NCBI GenBank assembly: GCA_030650395.1
Contig: JAUSDY010000103.1
Coordinates: forward strand, 1-36,237
DNA from: Acidobacteriota bacterium
Lineage (GTDB): Bacteria > Acidobacteriota > Vicinamibacteria > Vicinamibacterales > UBA2999
Length of the DNA stretch: 36,237 nucleotides
Direction of reading: 5' to 3'
Under the pieces are notes generated by a model that was not told where the DNA came from, did not search any database, and saw nothing but the letters and a program-made list of their open reading frames with translations. The position numbers and the translations under genes are program-made. Shown here piece after piece: positions 16,704 through 23,404 of this stretch (the stretch's first letter is position 1; every line of letters starts with the position of its first letter).

Positions 16704-16878
16704 GACGGGAGGACACCTCTTGTCGGGAGGGTAATTCCTGTCGGGAGGAAACCTCTTGTCGGGAGGAAACCTCTTGTCGGCAAAATGCGCACCTGCACCC
16801 TCGACAAGAAATAACTTCCCGTCACGGATTGCCGTCCCGTCAAGGATTGCGTTCCCGACAAGAGTTGTCCTCCCGTCA
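16704..16878. repeat. Inverted 18-bp unit arrays (four units, 21-base centre, four units)
   Basis: Units at 16704-16721, 16722-16739, 16740-16757 and 16758-16775 have the form GTCGGGAGGAAACCTCTT. After a non-repeated centre (about 16781-16801), units at 16802-16819, 16820-16837, 16838-16855 and 16856-16873 are in the opposite orientation. The two arms can therefore fold on each other. The array fills the gap between the pterin dehydratase stop and the MerR start. Confidence 0.88.
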
Positions 16879-16886
16879 TGATCGGT

Positions 16887-17201
16887 TTACCCGTCGCCGA
16901 ATTCTTCGAGGTGCGGAAGGCTGTCGGCCACCATATCAGCCATCGCCGCGCCGTCGATGTCTTTCTCGGTGATGCCGCCTTCGGAGTGCGTCGAGTAGAC
17001 GAGGACGACCTTCTTGTAATGGATCTCGATGTCGGGGTGATGGTCGGCGTCTTCGGCGCCGGGCACCAGCGCGCTCACGAACAGCACGGCTTCGGGAAAA
17101 TCCTGGAAGACGAATTCCTTGCGGATGGTGTCGCCGCTCAGCGTCCAGCCGTCGAGGCTTTTCAGCTTCTCGGTCACGTCAGCGCGTTTCAGTACGGCCA
17201 T
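16887..17201 (-). CDS. 4a-hydroxytetrahydrobiopterin (pterin-4a-carbinolamine) dehydratase
   Basis: This 104-residue protein matches the family over its full length: a start with LKSLDGWTLSGDTIRKEFVF, the central DADHHPDIEIHYKKVVLVYSTHSEGGIT carrying the catalytic His pair (EDADHHP) and the second His of the STH segment, then DIDGAAMADMVA. The enzyme dehydrates 4a-hydroxytetrahydropterin to regenerate the cofactor of aromatic amino acid hydroxylases. No such hydroxylase is in the window; many bacteria use this protein in folate or molybdopterin metabolism instead. It lies on the same strand as the ThiO-like gene (68 bases apart) and the MerR gene. Confidence 0.92.
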   Translation of the reverse strand: MAVLKRADVTEKLKSLDGWTLSGDTIRKEFVFQDFPEAVLFVSALVPGAEDADHHPDIEIHYKKVVLVYSTHSEGGITEKDIDGAAMADMVADSLPHLEEFGDG

Positions 17202-17269
17202 GGCGGTTGCTGCTCCCGAATTAGATTCAATCTCAGCCGATGATACGCCGCTTCGACGGTCTGCCGCGC

Positions 17270-18385
17270 CTAGAGGTGGCCATGCCGGGTTGGCGACAGA
17301 TCGCGGAGCGCCGGGTCGGCGCCGCGATCGAACACGAGGTCTGTGACGAGCTGGGCGGTCAGCGGCGCGAGCATCACGCCGTTCCTGTAGTGGGCGGTCG
17401 CGTAGATGAGGCCGGGCACGGCCATCGACGGTCCGAGTATCGGCAGGTCGTCGGGGCCGCGCGGCCGAAGGCCGGTGCGCACTTCCATCATCGGCGCATC
17501 AGCCAGCGAGGGGACCAGCCCGGCTGCGGCGTTTCGCAGCTTGGTCACGCCCTCTTCGGTGTAGTTCTCGTCGAATCCGACATCTTCAACCGTGGATCCG
17601 ACCAGCACCGATCCGTCGGGCCACGGCACTAAATACCCATCGGGTCCCCACACCACGTGGTGGATCGCACCCGCCGTCGTCTTCAACTGAATCAGCTGGC
17701 CGCGAACTGGTTTCACCGGGATGGGGTCCGCGCCTTCGACCGTGATCTGCGACGACCAGCTGCCCGCGCACAGCACCACGCGGTCGGCGTCCCAGCTCGA
17801 CGACATGGTGTCGACGCCGACCCTGCCGGCCGGAATGTGATGAATCCGGATGGCGCCGGTTTCGACCTTGAACCGGGCACCCAGGCGCTCGGCGGCCGCG
17901 GCGGATGCGAGCGTGAGGGACGTGACGCCGACAAATCCATGCGGCGTGATCAAGAGCGCGCCCTTTGCGTCAGCGTTCACGAGCGGCTCGTGATCCCCGA
18001 AGGCCTGCGGCGGCACCCACCGGGCTTCGACGCCTTCTTTCCAGAGCGCCGCCGACAGCGCGCTCAGGCGATCGACGTCGGCATCACTGAATGCCAGCTC
18101 GAAGGTGCCGTTACGTTGATAGATGACGTCCTGGCCGCTGTCGCGCCGCGCGCGATCGATGAAGGCATCGAAGAGGCCGAGGCTGCGGCCGCCGAACGTT
18201 CGAAGCGCCGACAGACCGTGGCCTTCGATGTAGGGCGCGAGAATGCCGGCCGAGGCCCGCGTCGCGCCCTGTCCGGGCCGGCGCGCATCGATGACCTGAA
18301 CGCGCGCCCCTGCCGCCGCAAGCTCGTGGGCGACGGTGCATCCGATGATGCCGGCGCCGACGACGATGACTGCCGGGGTACTCAC
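17270..18385 (-). CDS. thiO: Glycine oxidase ThiO / D-amino-acid-oxidase family FAD enzyme
   Basis: This 371-residue flavoprotein begins with a dinucleotide-binding fold VIVVGAGIIGCTVAHELAAAG (GxGxxG near residues 9-14), followed by GATRASAGILAPYIEG, typical of ThiO. The C-terminal half has GQLIQLK, YLVPWPDGSVLVGSTVEDVGFDENYT, GLRPRGPDDLPILGP and YATAHYRNGVMLAPLTAQL, the conserved substrate and FAD-capping motifs of glycine oxidase. It would oxidise glycine to the imine needed for the thiazole ring of thiamine; other small amino acids are possible and no thi genes are visible nearby. The GTG start is preferred over a longer frame because TATTCT lies six bases upstream and the extra N-terminal residues would be translated repeat array. 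Confidence 0.85.
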   Translation of the reverse strand: MSTPAVIVVGAGIIGCTVAHELAAAGARVQVIDARRPGQGATRASAGILAPYIEGHGLSALRTFGGRSLGLFDAFIDRARRDSGQDVIYQRNGTFELAFSDADVDRLSALSAALWKEGVEARWVPPQAFGDHEPLVNADAKGALLITPHGFVGVTSLTLASAAAAERLGARFKVETGAIRIHHIPAGRVGVDTMSSSWDADRVVLCAGSWSSQITVEGADPIPVKPVRGQLIQLKTTAGAIHHVVWGPDGYLVPWPDGSVLVGSTVEDVGFDENYTEEGVTKLRNAAAGLVPSLADAPMMEVRTGLRPRGPDDLPILGPSMAVPGLIYATAHYRNGVMLAPLTAQLVTDLVFDRGADPALRDLSPTRHGHL

Positions 18386-18391
18386 TCTTAC

Positions 18392-18397
18392 AGAATA
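18392..18397 (-). promoter_or_regulatory. Putative -10 element of a leaderless transcript (TATTCT, reverse strand)
   Basis: On the reverse strand TATTCT ends six bases before the GTG start of the ThiO-like gene and no Shine-Dalgarno sequence is present. The 18-bp repeat array begins two bases upstream of the hexamer, so a -35 element would be inside the array. Confidence 0.5.
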
Positions 18398-18398
18398 T

Positions 18399-18572
18399 GA
18401 CGGGAGGGCACTTCTTGCCTGCCCGCCGAAGCGCAAGCGCGAAGGCGGGACGGGATCGAACCTCTTGACGGGAGGGTGATACCTGACGGGATCTCGCTAA
18501 GCAAGATCCCGCCAAGTAGTTCGATCCCGTCAGGCAGTGCGATCCCGTCAGGTAGTGCTATCCCGTCAGGTG
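18399..18572. repeat. Inverted 18-bp unit arrays with two internal palindromes
   Basis: Forward units start at 18399 (GACGGGAGGGCACTTCTT) and 18467. A CCCGCC...GGCGGG palindrome sits at about 18421-18450. A second palindrome with arms GGGATCT/AGATCCC at 18488-18510 marks the centre. Beyond it, units of the opposite orientation (CGTCAGGNAGTGCNATCC) continue to about 18572. The plan is the same as at 16704-16878. Confidence 0.85.
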
Positions 18573-18686
18573 CCGACGCTTGTTACTGCCGTGCTATCAT
18601 CCCGCCCTCTTCGACATGCGAGTGATCGAAACGAAGGCGGCTGTCCTGATAGGCCGCGTGTGCTCTGTTCCGGTCTACTCCATAGA

Positions 18687-18698
18687 CTGTTAGCCGGA
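18687..18698 (+). other. CTGTTAGCCGGA core, possible cassette boundary
   Basis: The 12-base word is repeated exactly, in reverse complement, at 13000-13011 at the end of the aldolase fragment. It contains GTTAGCC, one base off the integron core consensus GTTRRRY. It lies before the toxin-antitoxin cassette whose 3' end carries an attC-like hairpin. Confidence 0.35.
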
Positions 18699-18749
18699 CT
18701 TGGCAGATCGACGAAACCCTGCGATCATCAGGCGGTGGAGTCGAATTGA

Positions 18750-18992
18750 ATGCCAAAGATTGTCGGCATTCCAGGGCCGTATTGGTTCTTCTTCTACAGT
18801 TTCGACTGCAACGAACCAATACACGTCCATGTTCGGCGAGATCGACAACAATGCAAGTTCTGGTTGACGCCGATCGCGCTGGCATGGAATCAGGGCTTCA
18901 GCGCGCGTGAACTCAACGAGATCCGCCATCTGATTACTGAGAACGAATCCTCTATCATTGGGGCTTGGCATGAACACTGCGGTCAGCGTTGA
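18750..18992 (+). CDS. DUF4160 family protein (toxin-antitoxin-type partner of DUF2442)
   Basis: This 80-residue protein begins MPKIVGIPGPYWFFFYSFDC and continues with EPIHVHVRRDRQQCKFWL, matching DUF4160 almost end to end: the I-x-P/G-hydrophobic start and the E-P-x-H-x-H-V segment are family signatures. DUF4160 genes are usually followed by DUF2442, as here, and the pair behaves like a small mobile toxin-antitoxin-type module, although the biochemical activity is not settled. The ATG has a GGTGGAG ribosome binding site. It overlaps the DUF2442 gene by 23 bases, which points to coupled translation. Confidence 0.85.
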   Translation: MPKIVGIPGPYWFFFYSFDCNEPIHVHVRRDRQQCKFWLTPIALAWNQGFSARELNEIRHLITENESSIIGAWHEHCGQR

Positions 18993-19329
18993 AAGTCGCA
19001 TTGGGCACATCGTCGTAACCGACGAGACGATCACCGCGCATCTTGTCGACGGTCGCGTCATTAGCGTGCCCCTCGCGTGGTCGTGGCGGCTCTCAGACGC
19101 GACACCGGCTCAGCGCGCGAACTGGCAGCTCATCGGAGATGGCCACGGCGTGCATTGGCCCGATGTCGACGAAGATCTTAGTGCGGACGGTCTGCTCAAT
19201 GGTGTTCCGGCTCGCCGTCCTCGACGGAGTGCCGCTCAGCACTCGCTGGCTAACCAGGCGCTGCAGCCGACGAGCCGCGCTCGACCGAAATCCAAGCCGA
19301 AGAAGCGATCACGCGCGGCTCGCGGCTGA
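18970..19329 (+). CDS. DUF2442 family protein with C-terminal extension from an attC-like repeat
   Basis: This 119-residue protein contains the DUF2442 core: VTDETITAHLVDGRVISVPLAW (residues about 18-39), RLSDATPAQRANWQLIGDGHGVHWPDVDEDLS (about 42-74) and a short GLLNG segment that normally ends the family. From about residue 85 the protein is a Ser/Arg/Lys-rich tail (LANQALQPTSRARPK) that is the translation of the attC-like hairpin and is probably not functional. ATG 18970 lies inside the upstream DUF4160 gene, which gives the coupled arrangement usual for this pair. DUF2442 is thought to act as the antitoxin or partner subunit. Confidence 0.82.
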   Translation: MNTAVSVESRIGHIVVTDETITAHLVDGRVISVPLAWSWRLSDATPAQRANWQLIGDGHGVHWPDVDEDLSADGLLNGVPARRPRRSAAQHSLANQALQPTSRARPKSKPKKRSRAARG

Positions 19330-19334
19330 GCGCC
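19248..19334 (+). repeat. Integron attC-like imperfect hairpin
   Basis: GGCTAAC at 19248-19254 resembles the inverse core site of integron attC. It is followed by a long stem: 19257-19280 (GGCGCTGCAGCCGAC... onward) pairs with 19313-19334, interrupted by single unpaired bases on one strand as in attC extrahelical bases. A clear closing GTTRRRY core was not found; GCAAGCAC lies where it is expected, so the site is degenerate. The hairpin overlaps the 3' end of the DUF2442 gene, where an attC would lie in a cassette. Confidence 0.55.
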
Positions 19335-19594
19335 GCAAGCACTTTCGCGTCGCTGTGAGTAAGACCTACCGCACTCAAGCGGACTCTCTATCTGCTACCC
19401 GGTCCAGCCGATTCGATCAGGATGACTTTCGATCGTTCCTTCTTTCGTGGCGGAAGCTAACGCTTCAGCAACGTAATCCTCGTCTACAAGCAGGCCCTGC
19501 GGATTGCAGGGAGTATTCGCTTGCGCCAATTGTGCGAGAATCCGCCAAATTCCGAATCGTTCGGCGGCACCAGGCAAGCGCGCTCGCTGAGAGG
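19335..19594. other. Non-coding gap in the toxin-antitoxin cluster
   Basis: This stretch has lower GC content than its flanks. Reverse-strand frames here (one ending in a plausible acidic segment LLVDEDYVAEALASATKEG) have no recognisable family or start signal, so I leave them uncalled. A decayed cassette is the simplest reading. Confidence 0.4.
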
Positions 19595-19600
19595 TAGAAT
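19595..19600 (+). promoter_or_regulatory. Putative -10 element of a leaderless transcript (TAGAAT)
   Basis: TAGAAT ends six bases before the ATG of the antitoxin gene, the same hexamer and spacing as upstream of the BMC-H gene. There is no Shine-Dalgarno sequence. Confidence 0.5.
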
Positions 19601-19606
19601 TTAGCC

Positions 19607-19828
19607 ATGAAAGTCGCAACTGGAAGAGTCGTAGGGGGTAAAGTCGTTCTTGAGGGCGAACCTTTGCCCGAAGGGTCGGTGGTCACTGTTGTCGCGAGAG
19701 AAGATGACGAGACCTTCGATGTTTCCCCTGAGGAGGAGCGCGCGCTCCTTGAGGCGATCGCCCAGGCCGACCGGGGTCAGGTCGTCTCTTGGGAACAATT
19801 GCGGGAGCAGTTGCGCCGCTCCGCGTGA
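19607..19828 (+). CDS. Antitoxin-like protein upstream of ParE
   Basis: This 73-residue acidic protein begins MKVATGRVVGGKVVLEGEPLPEGSVVTVVAR, a short beta-strand-rich start like SpoVT/AbrB or DUF104-like antitoxins, and ends with a helix-rich tail DVSPEEERALLEAIAQADRG and SWEQLREQLRRS. The C-terminal pattern is that of antitoxin tails that wrap a RelE/ParE toxin. The next gene, a ParE-type toxin, starts at a GTGA overlap with this stop codon, the standard coupled arrangement. Expression appears to start from TAGAAT six bases upstream. Since the toxin's C-terminus is altered, the module may no longer be functional. Confidence 0.78.
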   Translation: MKVATGRVVGGKVVLEGEPLPEGSVVTVVAREDDETFDVSPEEERALLEAIAQADRGQVVSWEQLREQLRRSA

Positions 19829-20142
19829 ACACACCGCTGCGAATCGAGATCACGGACGACGCTCGGATGCAGATTGGGGCTGCAGTGGCGTGGTGGGCCG
19901 AGAACAGGCCCACTGCCCCCGGAGCGGTTCTTGAAGATCTTGACCGCATCCTTGGTCTGCTTTGCGTGCAACCCGCCATGGGCACACGAGCGCGCCGAGC
20001 CATCTTGTCAGGAGTGCGGCGGGTCACACTTTCTCGAATTCGGTACTACGTGTACTACCGAGTAGTCGACGACGCCCTTCAACGAAGTCGATCTGCGGCG
20101 TATGCTCGAATACGCGGGCGGTCAGCGGCCCGACATTCTTGA
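19825..20142 (+). CDS. RelE/ParE family toxin, C-terminus replaced
   Basis: Starting at GTG 19825 in the GTGA overlap, the protein reads TPLRIEITDDARMQIGAAVAWWAENRPTAPGAVLEDLDRIL, then GTRARRAILSGVRRVTLSRIRYYVYYRVVDDAL, which are the helical hairpin and beta strands of a ParE/RelE toxin. In relatives the strand after YYR-V is followed by a final segment such as a conserved WH-x-x-RG. Here, after about residue 84, the frame runs into the N-terminus of a different gene (DUF4258) and continues as unrelated Arg/Ser-rich residues to a TGA at 20142. This is what a deletion joining two cassettes would leave. The longer frame from 19789 adds residues inside the antitoxin gene and is not used. Confidence 0.7.
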   Translation: MNTPLRIEITDDARMQIGAAVAWWAENRPTAPGAVLEDLDRILGLLCVQPAMGTRARRAILSGVRRVTLSRIRYYVYYRVVDDALQRSRSAAYARIRGRSAARHS

Positions 20143-20263
20143 AGGACGATTCGTAATCGATACCCAACACGGAGGGCGGCCTTGGGAAGTGATCGTCGAG
20201 CCGGACGACATGCGTCAACTCCTCGTGGTCATTACCGCGTATCCTGTCGATGAGGCGTCATAA
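20072..20263 (+). pseudogene. DUF4258 family protein, start codon lost
   Basis: The frame from 20072 encodes xPFNEVDLRRMLEYAGGQRP, EGRFVIDTQHGGRPWEVIVE and LLVVITAYPV, the full DUF4258-type toxin pattern. The first codon is ACG where an ATG would be expected, one base different. Internal ATG 20102 would remove about ten residues. Upstream sequence belongs to the ParE gene in another frame, so there is no longer start. Either a single T-to-C change or a fusion junction removed the start. The downstream DUF2283 partner has also lost its ATG. Confidence 0.7.
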
Positions 20264-20529
20264 AAGAACCCTACCTTGAAGTCACGTTTCGGCATGGCCG
20301 ACCGATCGCGGCGTACTACTATCTCCCACGGGAGGCGCATCAGAAGAGCGCGCGGACCCGGCGGGTCGAGCCTGGGTTGGTTATCGATTTCACGACCGAA
20401 GGCCAAGCCATCGGGATTGAGATGACCACGCCGACGATGGTCACGCTCGCGGCGCTGAATGCCGTTCTTCGGGAACTCGGGCACCAGCCGGCCAGTCAAG
20501 CAGATCTCGCTCCCGTTCTCGCGGCGTGA
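20260..20529 (+). pseudogene. DUF2283 family protein, start codon ATA
   Basis: The frame from 20260 reads KEPYLEVTFRHGRPIAAYYY, then VEPGLVIDFTTEGQAIGIEM and TLAALNAVLRELGHQP, the DUF2283 pattern, ending in TGA at 20527-20529. The expected start overlaps the DUF4258 stop as ATGA in typical pairs. Here the bases are ATAA, so a single G-to-A change keeps a stop (TAA) for DUF4258 but destroys the ATG. Translation from ATA is rare, so it is called a probable pseudogene. DUF2283 usually acts as the partner or antitoxin of DUF4258. Confidence 0.7.
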
Positions 20530-20560
20530 GTGCCGCGGCGGCTGGCCCGGACGTCAGATA

Positions 20561-20677
20561 GTGCCTTCCCGTCAAGAATCACCTTCCCGTCAAGGAGTGC
20601 GATCCCGTCAAGAAGTGCTTTCCCTTCAGGTATTGCTTTCCCGCCTGCCCTGAGCGAGCGGAGCGAGTCGAAGGGTC
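20561..20677. repeat. 18-bp unit array ending in a GAGCGAGCGGAGCGAGTC palindrome
   Basis: Units of the form GTGCCTTCCCGTCAAGAA follow at 18-base spacing (20561, 20579, 20597, 20615). The array runs into GCCCTGAGCGAGCGGAGCGA and CGAAGGGTC, a palindromic word common between genes of many environmental genomes. The array ends at the stop codon of the receptor gene. It occupies the gap between DUF2283 and the receptor. Confidence 0.82.
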
Positions 20678-23333
20678 AGAATCCGAGAGAGGCGCCGATC
20701 TCTATGCGGCGCGGAGCGCCCGCCGACGTCGCGGCGCCGAAGTACCGCGACAACTGGTTGCCGACGAAGGCGTTGTAGTTGACCTTGTTGAACAGGTTCT
20801 GAAAGTTCACGTAGAGGTCCAGGCGATAGCGCTGGTTGCCGCCGCCTTCCATCACCACCATCTGCGGACCGTCGCCGCCGCCACCGCCAGGGCCGCCGGG
20901 ACCACGCTGAGCGGCCGCACCGCCGGGGGGCGGCGGAGGTGGCGGAGGCATTCCCGGCATGCCGGGGGCGCCGGCGCGCAAACCGCCGAGGCCGATCGAC
21001 TTGTTCAGCCGCAGGCCCGAGTTCCACTGCGCCGCGCCACGCGCGCTGTTGCGCTCGACGCCGGCGGGACGATCGTTGAACACCGTGTCGCCGTTGGCGT
21101 CGAAGCCGGTCGTGATGTTGTAAGGCAGCGCCGATGAGCCCTGCACGTTGAGGCCGGCCCGAATGCCGCGGCCGAGCGGCGCATTGAAGTTGAAGAAGAT
21201 CCGGTGCCGCACATCCTGCGCCGACGGACCCCAATCCTGATTGGGGTTGTTGCTGTCGGACGGCAGCGCCGTCGGGCCATCGGCATAGTTGCGGGTGCCG
21301 CCGAATTGGTACATCACCATCCCGAGAATGCGCCTGGGAATGTAACGCGCGTTGAGCGCAACGGCCACGCGATCCGACGCGCGCTTGCCGCTCGACTGAA
21401 CCTCGGTGATGTTGCCGACGAGCAGATTCGGACGCACGCCGTCGAGGTGCGCGGGCGCGTTGACGTTGATCGAGCGCAGCATGTTCGAGCCACGAGTCCA
21501 CATGTAGTCGGCTCGGAAGTCGGCCCACGGCGCCAGCGGACGCTCGAGGCCGAACGAGGCCTGCTGGATGATCGGCTGGCCGAGCGACGCCGACCGGATC
21601 ACGCTCGCCGGCAGCCGTGTGCCGCCGCCCTCGGCGACCGGGAAGCCGGGGTTCTGAATCACCTGGTCGACCTGGTGGTTGCCGTCGACGCGAATCGTCT
21701 GCTCGTAGAGGTTCGATTCGTACCAGTCGTAGAAAATCCCGTAGCCGCCGCGCATCGTCGTCTTCTTGGTGGCGTTCCACGTGAACGCGGCGCGCGGCGC
21801 GAGGTTCCACTTCGAGTCGACGTGCGTCTGAATCTCCTGGCGAAGCCCGAAACTGAGCTGCAGCGTGCGCGAGGGACGGAAGTCGTCCTGAAGGAACCAG
21901 CCAGCCTTGGTCTGCGAGTAATTGACCAGCGGATCGCCGACACGAATCGTGTAGGTGGCGGGCGTGCCGGGATACGCGTCGAGGCTCGTGAACGTATAGG
22001 TGCCGTTCGCATTCGAGCGCTGCGTGCTGTTCCACCAGCCCGACTCGAGCAGCACGCCGGCGCGGAATGAGTGCTTCCTGCCCAGAGTGAAGTCGAAGTT
22101 CTGCGCGATCTGGATTTCGCGCGCGTTGCGATCGCCCGACTGGCCGGCACCGCCGGCGGTGAAGGCGTCGTTCACGCGGATGGTCGGCAGGATCGATCCC
22201 GGCCTGGTCGCGTTGGTCGTGTCGTTGAACTCGAACAACAACTCGCTGAACACCTTCTTGCCGATCACGCGCGTGTTGCGGAGCCGGAACGTGTCGGTGC
22301 TGTTGTCGGTGGCGTAAGCACGCTCGGGCAAGTCGAAGTCGCCGACGCCGATGTTGCTGCGCTCGTTCTGCCGCCGCGCGTACTCCATGCGCAGCTGGCT
22401 GCTGCCGCCGAGCAGGTGCTCGACCCGAGCGCTGAAATTCATCGCATCGGTCGGCGCCACGGCCAAGGCGTTGACCTGGCCCGCCGGCGCGTCGGCGACG
22501 ATAGTGCGGGAGTCGTAGGCGCTGTTGCCGTCGAAGGTCAGCGACAGTCCGGTCTTGCCCTTGGCGATCGGGCCCTGGAAGTTCACCATGTAGCGGCGCA
22601 TCTGCTCGGGGCCCTTCTCGTTGGCGAAGGCCTGCTTCGAGTTGAGCGATTCGTCGCGGAAGCCGAAATTGGTGTTGCCGCGCCAGCCGCCCATGCCGGG
22701 CTTGGTGATCACTTCCACGCGGATCATGCCGGCTTCGTGATACTCCGCCGAGAACGAGTTGGTGTGGAAGCGGATCTGCTGGATCTGATCCTTCGGCGGC
22801 AAGCGGCCGCCGCGGAAGCCGTCGACGAAGATCTGCGCGCCGGGTCCGGCTATGCGCGCAAGCTCCTCCGCCATCTCGTCGGGATCGTCCGGCAGCGCGT
22901 CGATCTCGTCTTGCGTCAAGGTCTGGGTGAAACCGTTGTCGCGCCGATCGGCGGCGCTCTGATCCTCGACGATCACCGTCTGCTCGATGGTGGCAAGGGC
23001 CAGCCGCAGCGTCGTCTGGTTGCGTCCCTGGCGAACGTTGTACGGCGTCGTGAGGGTACGGAAGCTCTCGGCGCTCGCCTTCACCTGATAGGAGCCGGGG
23101 TTGAGTGCGGTGAACTCGGCCACACCCCGCTCGTCGACCGGCATGGTCTGCTCGACACCCTTCGAGTCGACCAACGTGACCTGCGCGATGATGAGCGCCG
23201 CCTCGGTCTGGTCGAGCACGGTGACGCGCAGGGTCGAACCCGCGCCGGTGCCCTGGACCACCTGCGCCGCCGCGGTCGACGTGACCGCGGCCACCAGCGC
23301 CAGTGCTATTACGAGTGTTCTGAGTGCTGACAT
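20676..23333 (-). CDS. TonB-dependent receptor with N-terminal carboxypeptidase-regulatory-like domain (Oar-like)
   Basis: Starting at MSALRTLVIALALVAAVTST (signal peptide), this 885-residue outer-membrane protein has a regulatory Ig-like domain (TLRVTVLDQTEAALIIAQVT through LRLALATIEQTVIVED, about residues 33-125), a plug region with IFVDGFRGGRLPPKDQIQQI and NSFSAEYHEAGMIRVEVITK (about 170-220), and a long beta-barrel ending in IEIGASLGF with the terminal Phe typical of barrel insertion. A Pro/Gly-rich low-complexity stretch (MPPPPPPPPGG and GGPGGGGGDG) lies in a late extracellular loop. Oar-like receptors are numerous in Acidobacteriota and their ligands are unknown. The start is placed after the heptad array; four extra upstream codons would also be open. 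It is followed downstream by no same-strand partner. Confidence 0.85.
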   Translation of the reverse strand: MSALRTLVIALALVAAVTSTAAAQVVQGTGAGSTLRVTVLDQTEAALIIAQVTLVDSKGVEQTMPVDERGVAEFTALNPGSYQVKASAESFRTLTTPYNVRQGRNQTTLRLALATIEQTVIVEDQSAADRRDNGFTQTLTQDEIDALPDDPDEMAEELARIAGPGAQIFVDGFRGGRLPPKDQIQQIRFHTNSFSAEYHEAGMIRVEVITKPGMGGWRGNTNFGFRDESLNSKQAFANEKGPEQMRRYMVNFQGPIAKGKTGLSLTFDGNSAYDSRTIVADAPAGQVNALAVAPTDAMNFSARVEHLLGGSSQLRMEYARRQNERSNIGVGDFDLPERAYATDNSTDTFRLRNTRVIGKKVFSELLFEFNDTTNATRPGSILPTIRVNDAFTAGGAGQSGDRNAREIQIAQNFDFTLGRKHSFRAGVLLESGWWNSTQRSNANGTYTFTSLDAYPGTPATYTIRVGDPLVNYSQTKAGWFLQDDFRPSRTLQLSFGLRQEIQTHVDSKWNLAPRAAFTWNATKKTTMRGGYGIFYDWYESNLYEQTIRVDGNHQVDQVIQNPGFPVAEGGGTRLPASVIRSASLGQPIIQQASFGLERPLAPWADFRADYMWTRGSNMLRSINVNAPAHLDGVRPNLLVGNITEVQSSGKRASDRVAVALNARYIPRRILGMVMYQFGGTRNYADGPTALPSDSNNPNQDWGPSAQDVRHRIFFNFNAPLGRGIRAGLNVQGSSALPYNITTGFDANGDTVFNDRPAGVERNSARGAAQWNSGLRLNKSIGLGGLRAGAPGMPGMPPPPPPPPGGAAAQRGPGGPGGGGGDGPQMVVMEGGGNQRYRLDLYVNFQNLFNKVNYNAFVGNQLSRYFGAATSAGAPRRIEIGASLGF

Positions 23334-23339
23334 ATCCGT

Positions 23340-23398
23340 AACTTTCAACTGAAACTTAAAACTGAAACTTCAAACTTTCAACTTTCAACTTTCAACTT
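23340..23398. repeat. TTGAAAG-type heptad array, reverse orientation
   Basis: On the reverse strand, TTGAAAG words with a 7-base period are followed by degenerate TTTGAAG, TTTCAG and TTTAAG variants leading to the receptor start. It is the counterpart of the array at 1358-1439. In both cases the array is upstream of a secreted protein with CarboxypepD_reg modules. Confidence 0.82.
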
Positions 23399-23404
23399 GA
23401 GAGC

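Noticed and set aside
16704-16878. CRISPR array
   Set aside because: Units are contiguous and degenerate with an 18-base period and no unique spacers; orientation flips in the middle; no cas genes.
19395-19619. Reverse-strand 74-codon frame in the toxin-antitoxin cluster (and a PIN-like start MAKFYLSASALA in another frame)
   Set aside because: The PIN-like similarity stops after about 12 residues and the other frame has no family; a decayed cassette is more likely than a gene.
22071-23330. 419-codon forward open frame opposite the TonB-dependent receptor
   Set aside because: Antisense shadow of a gene with clear signal peptide, plug and barrel motifs; composition is not protein-like.
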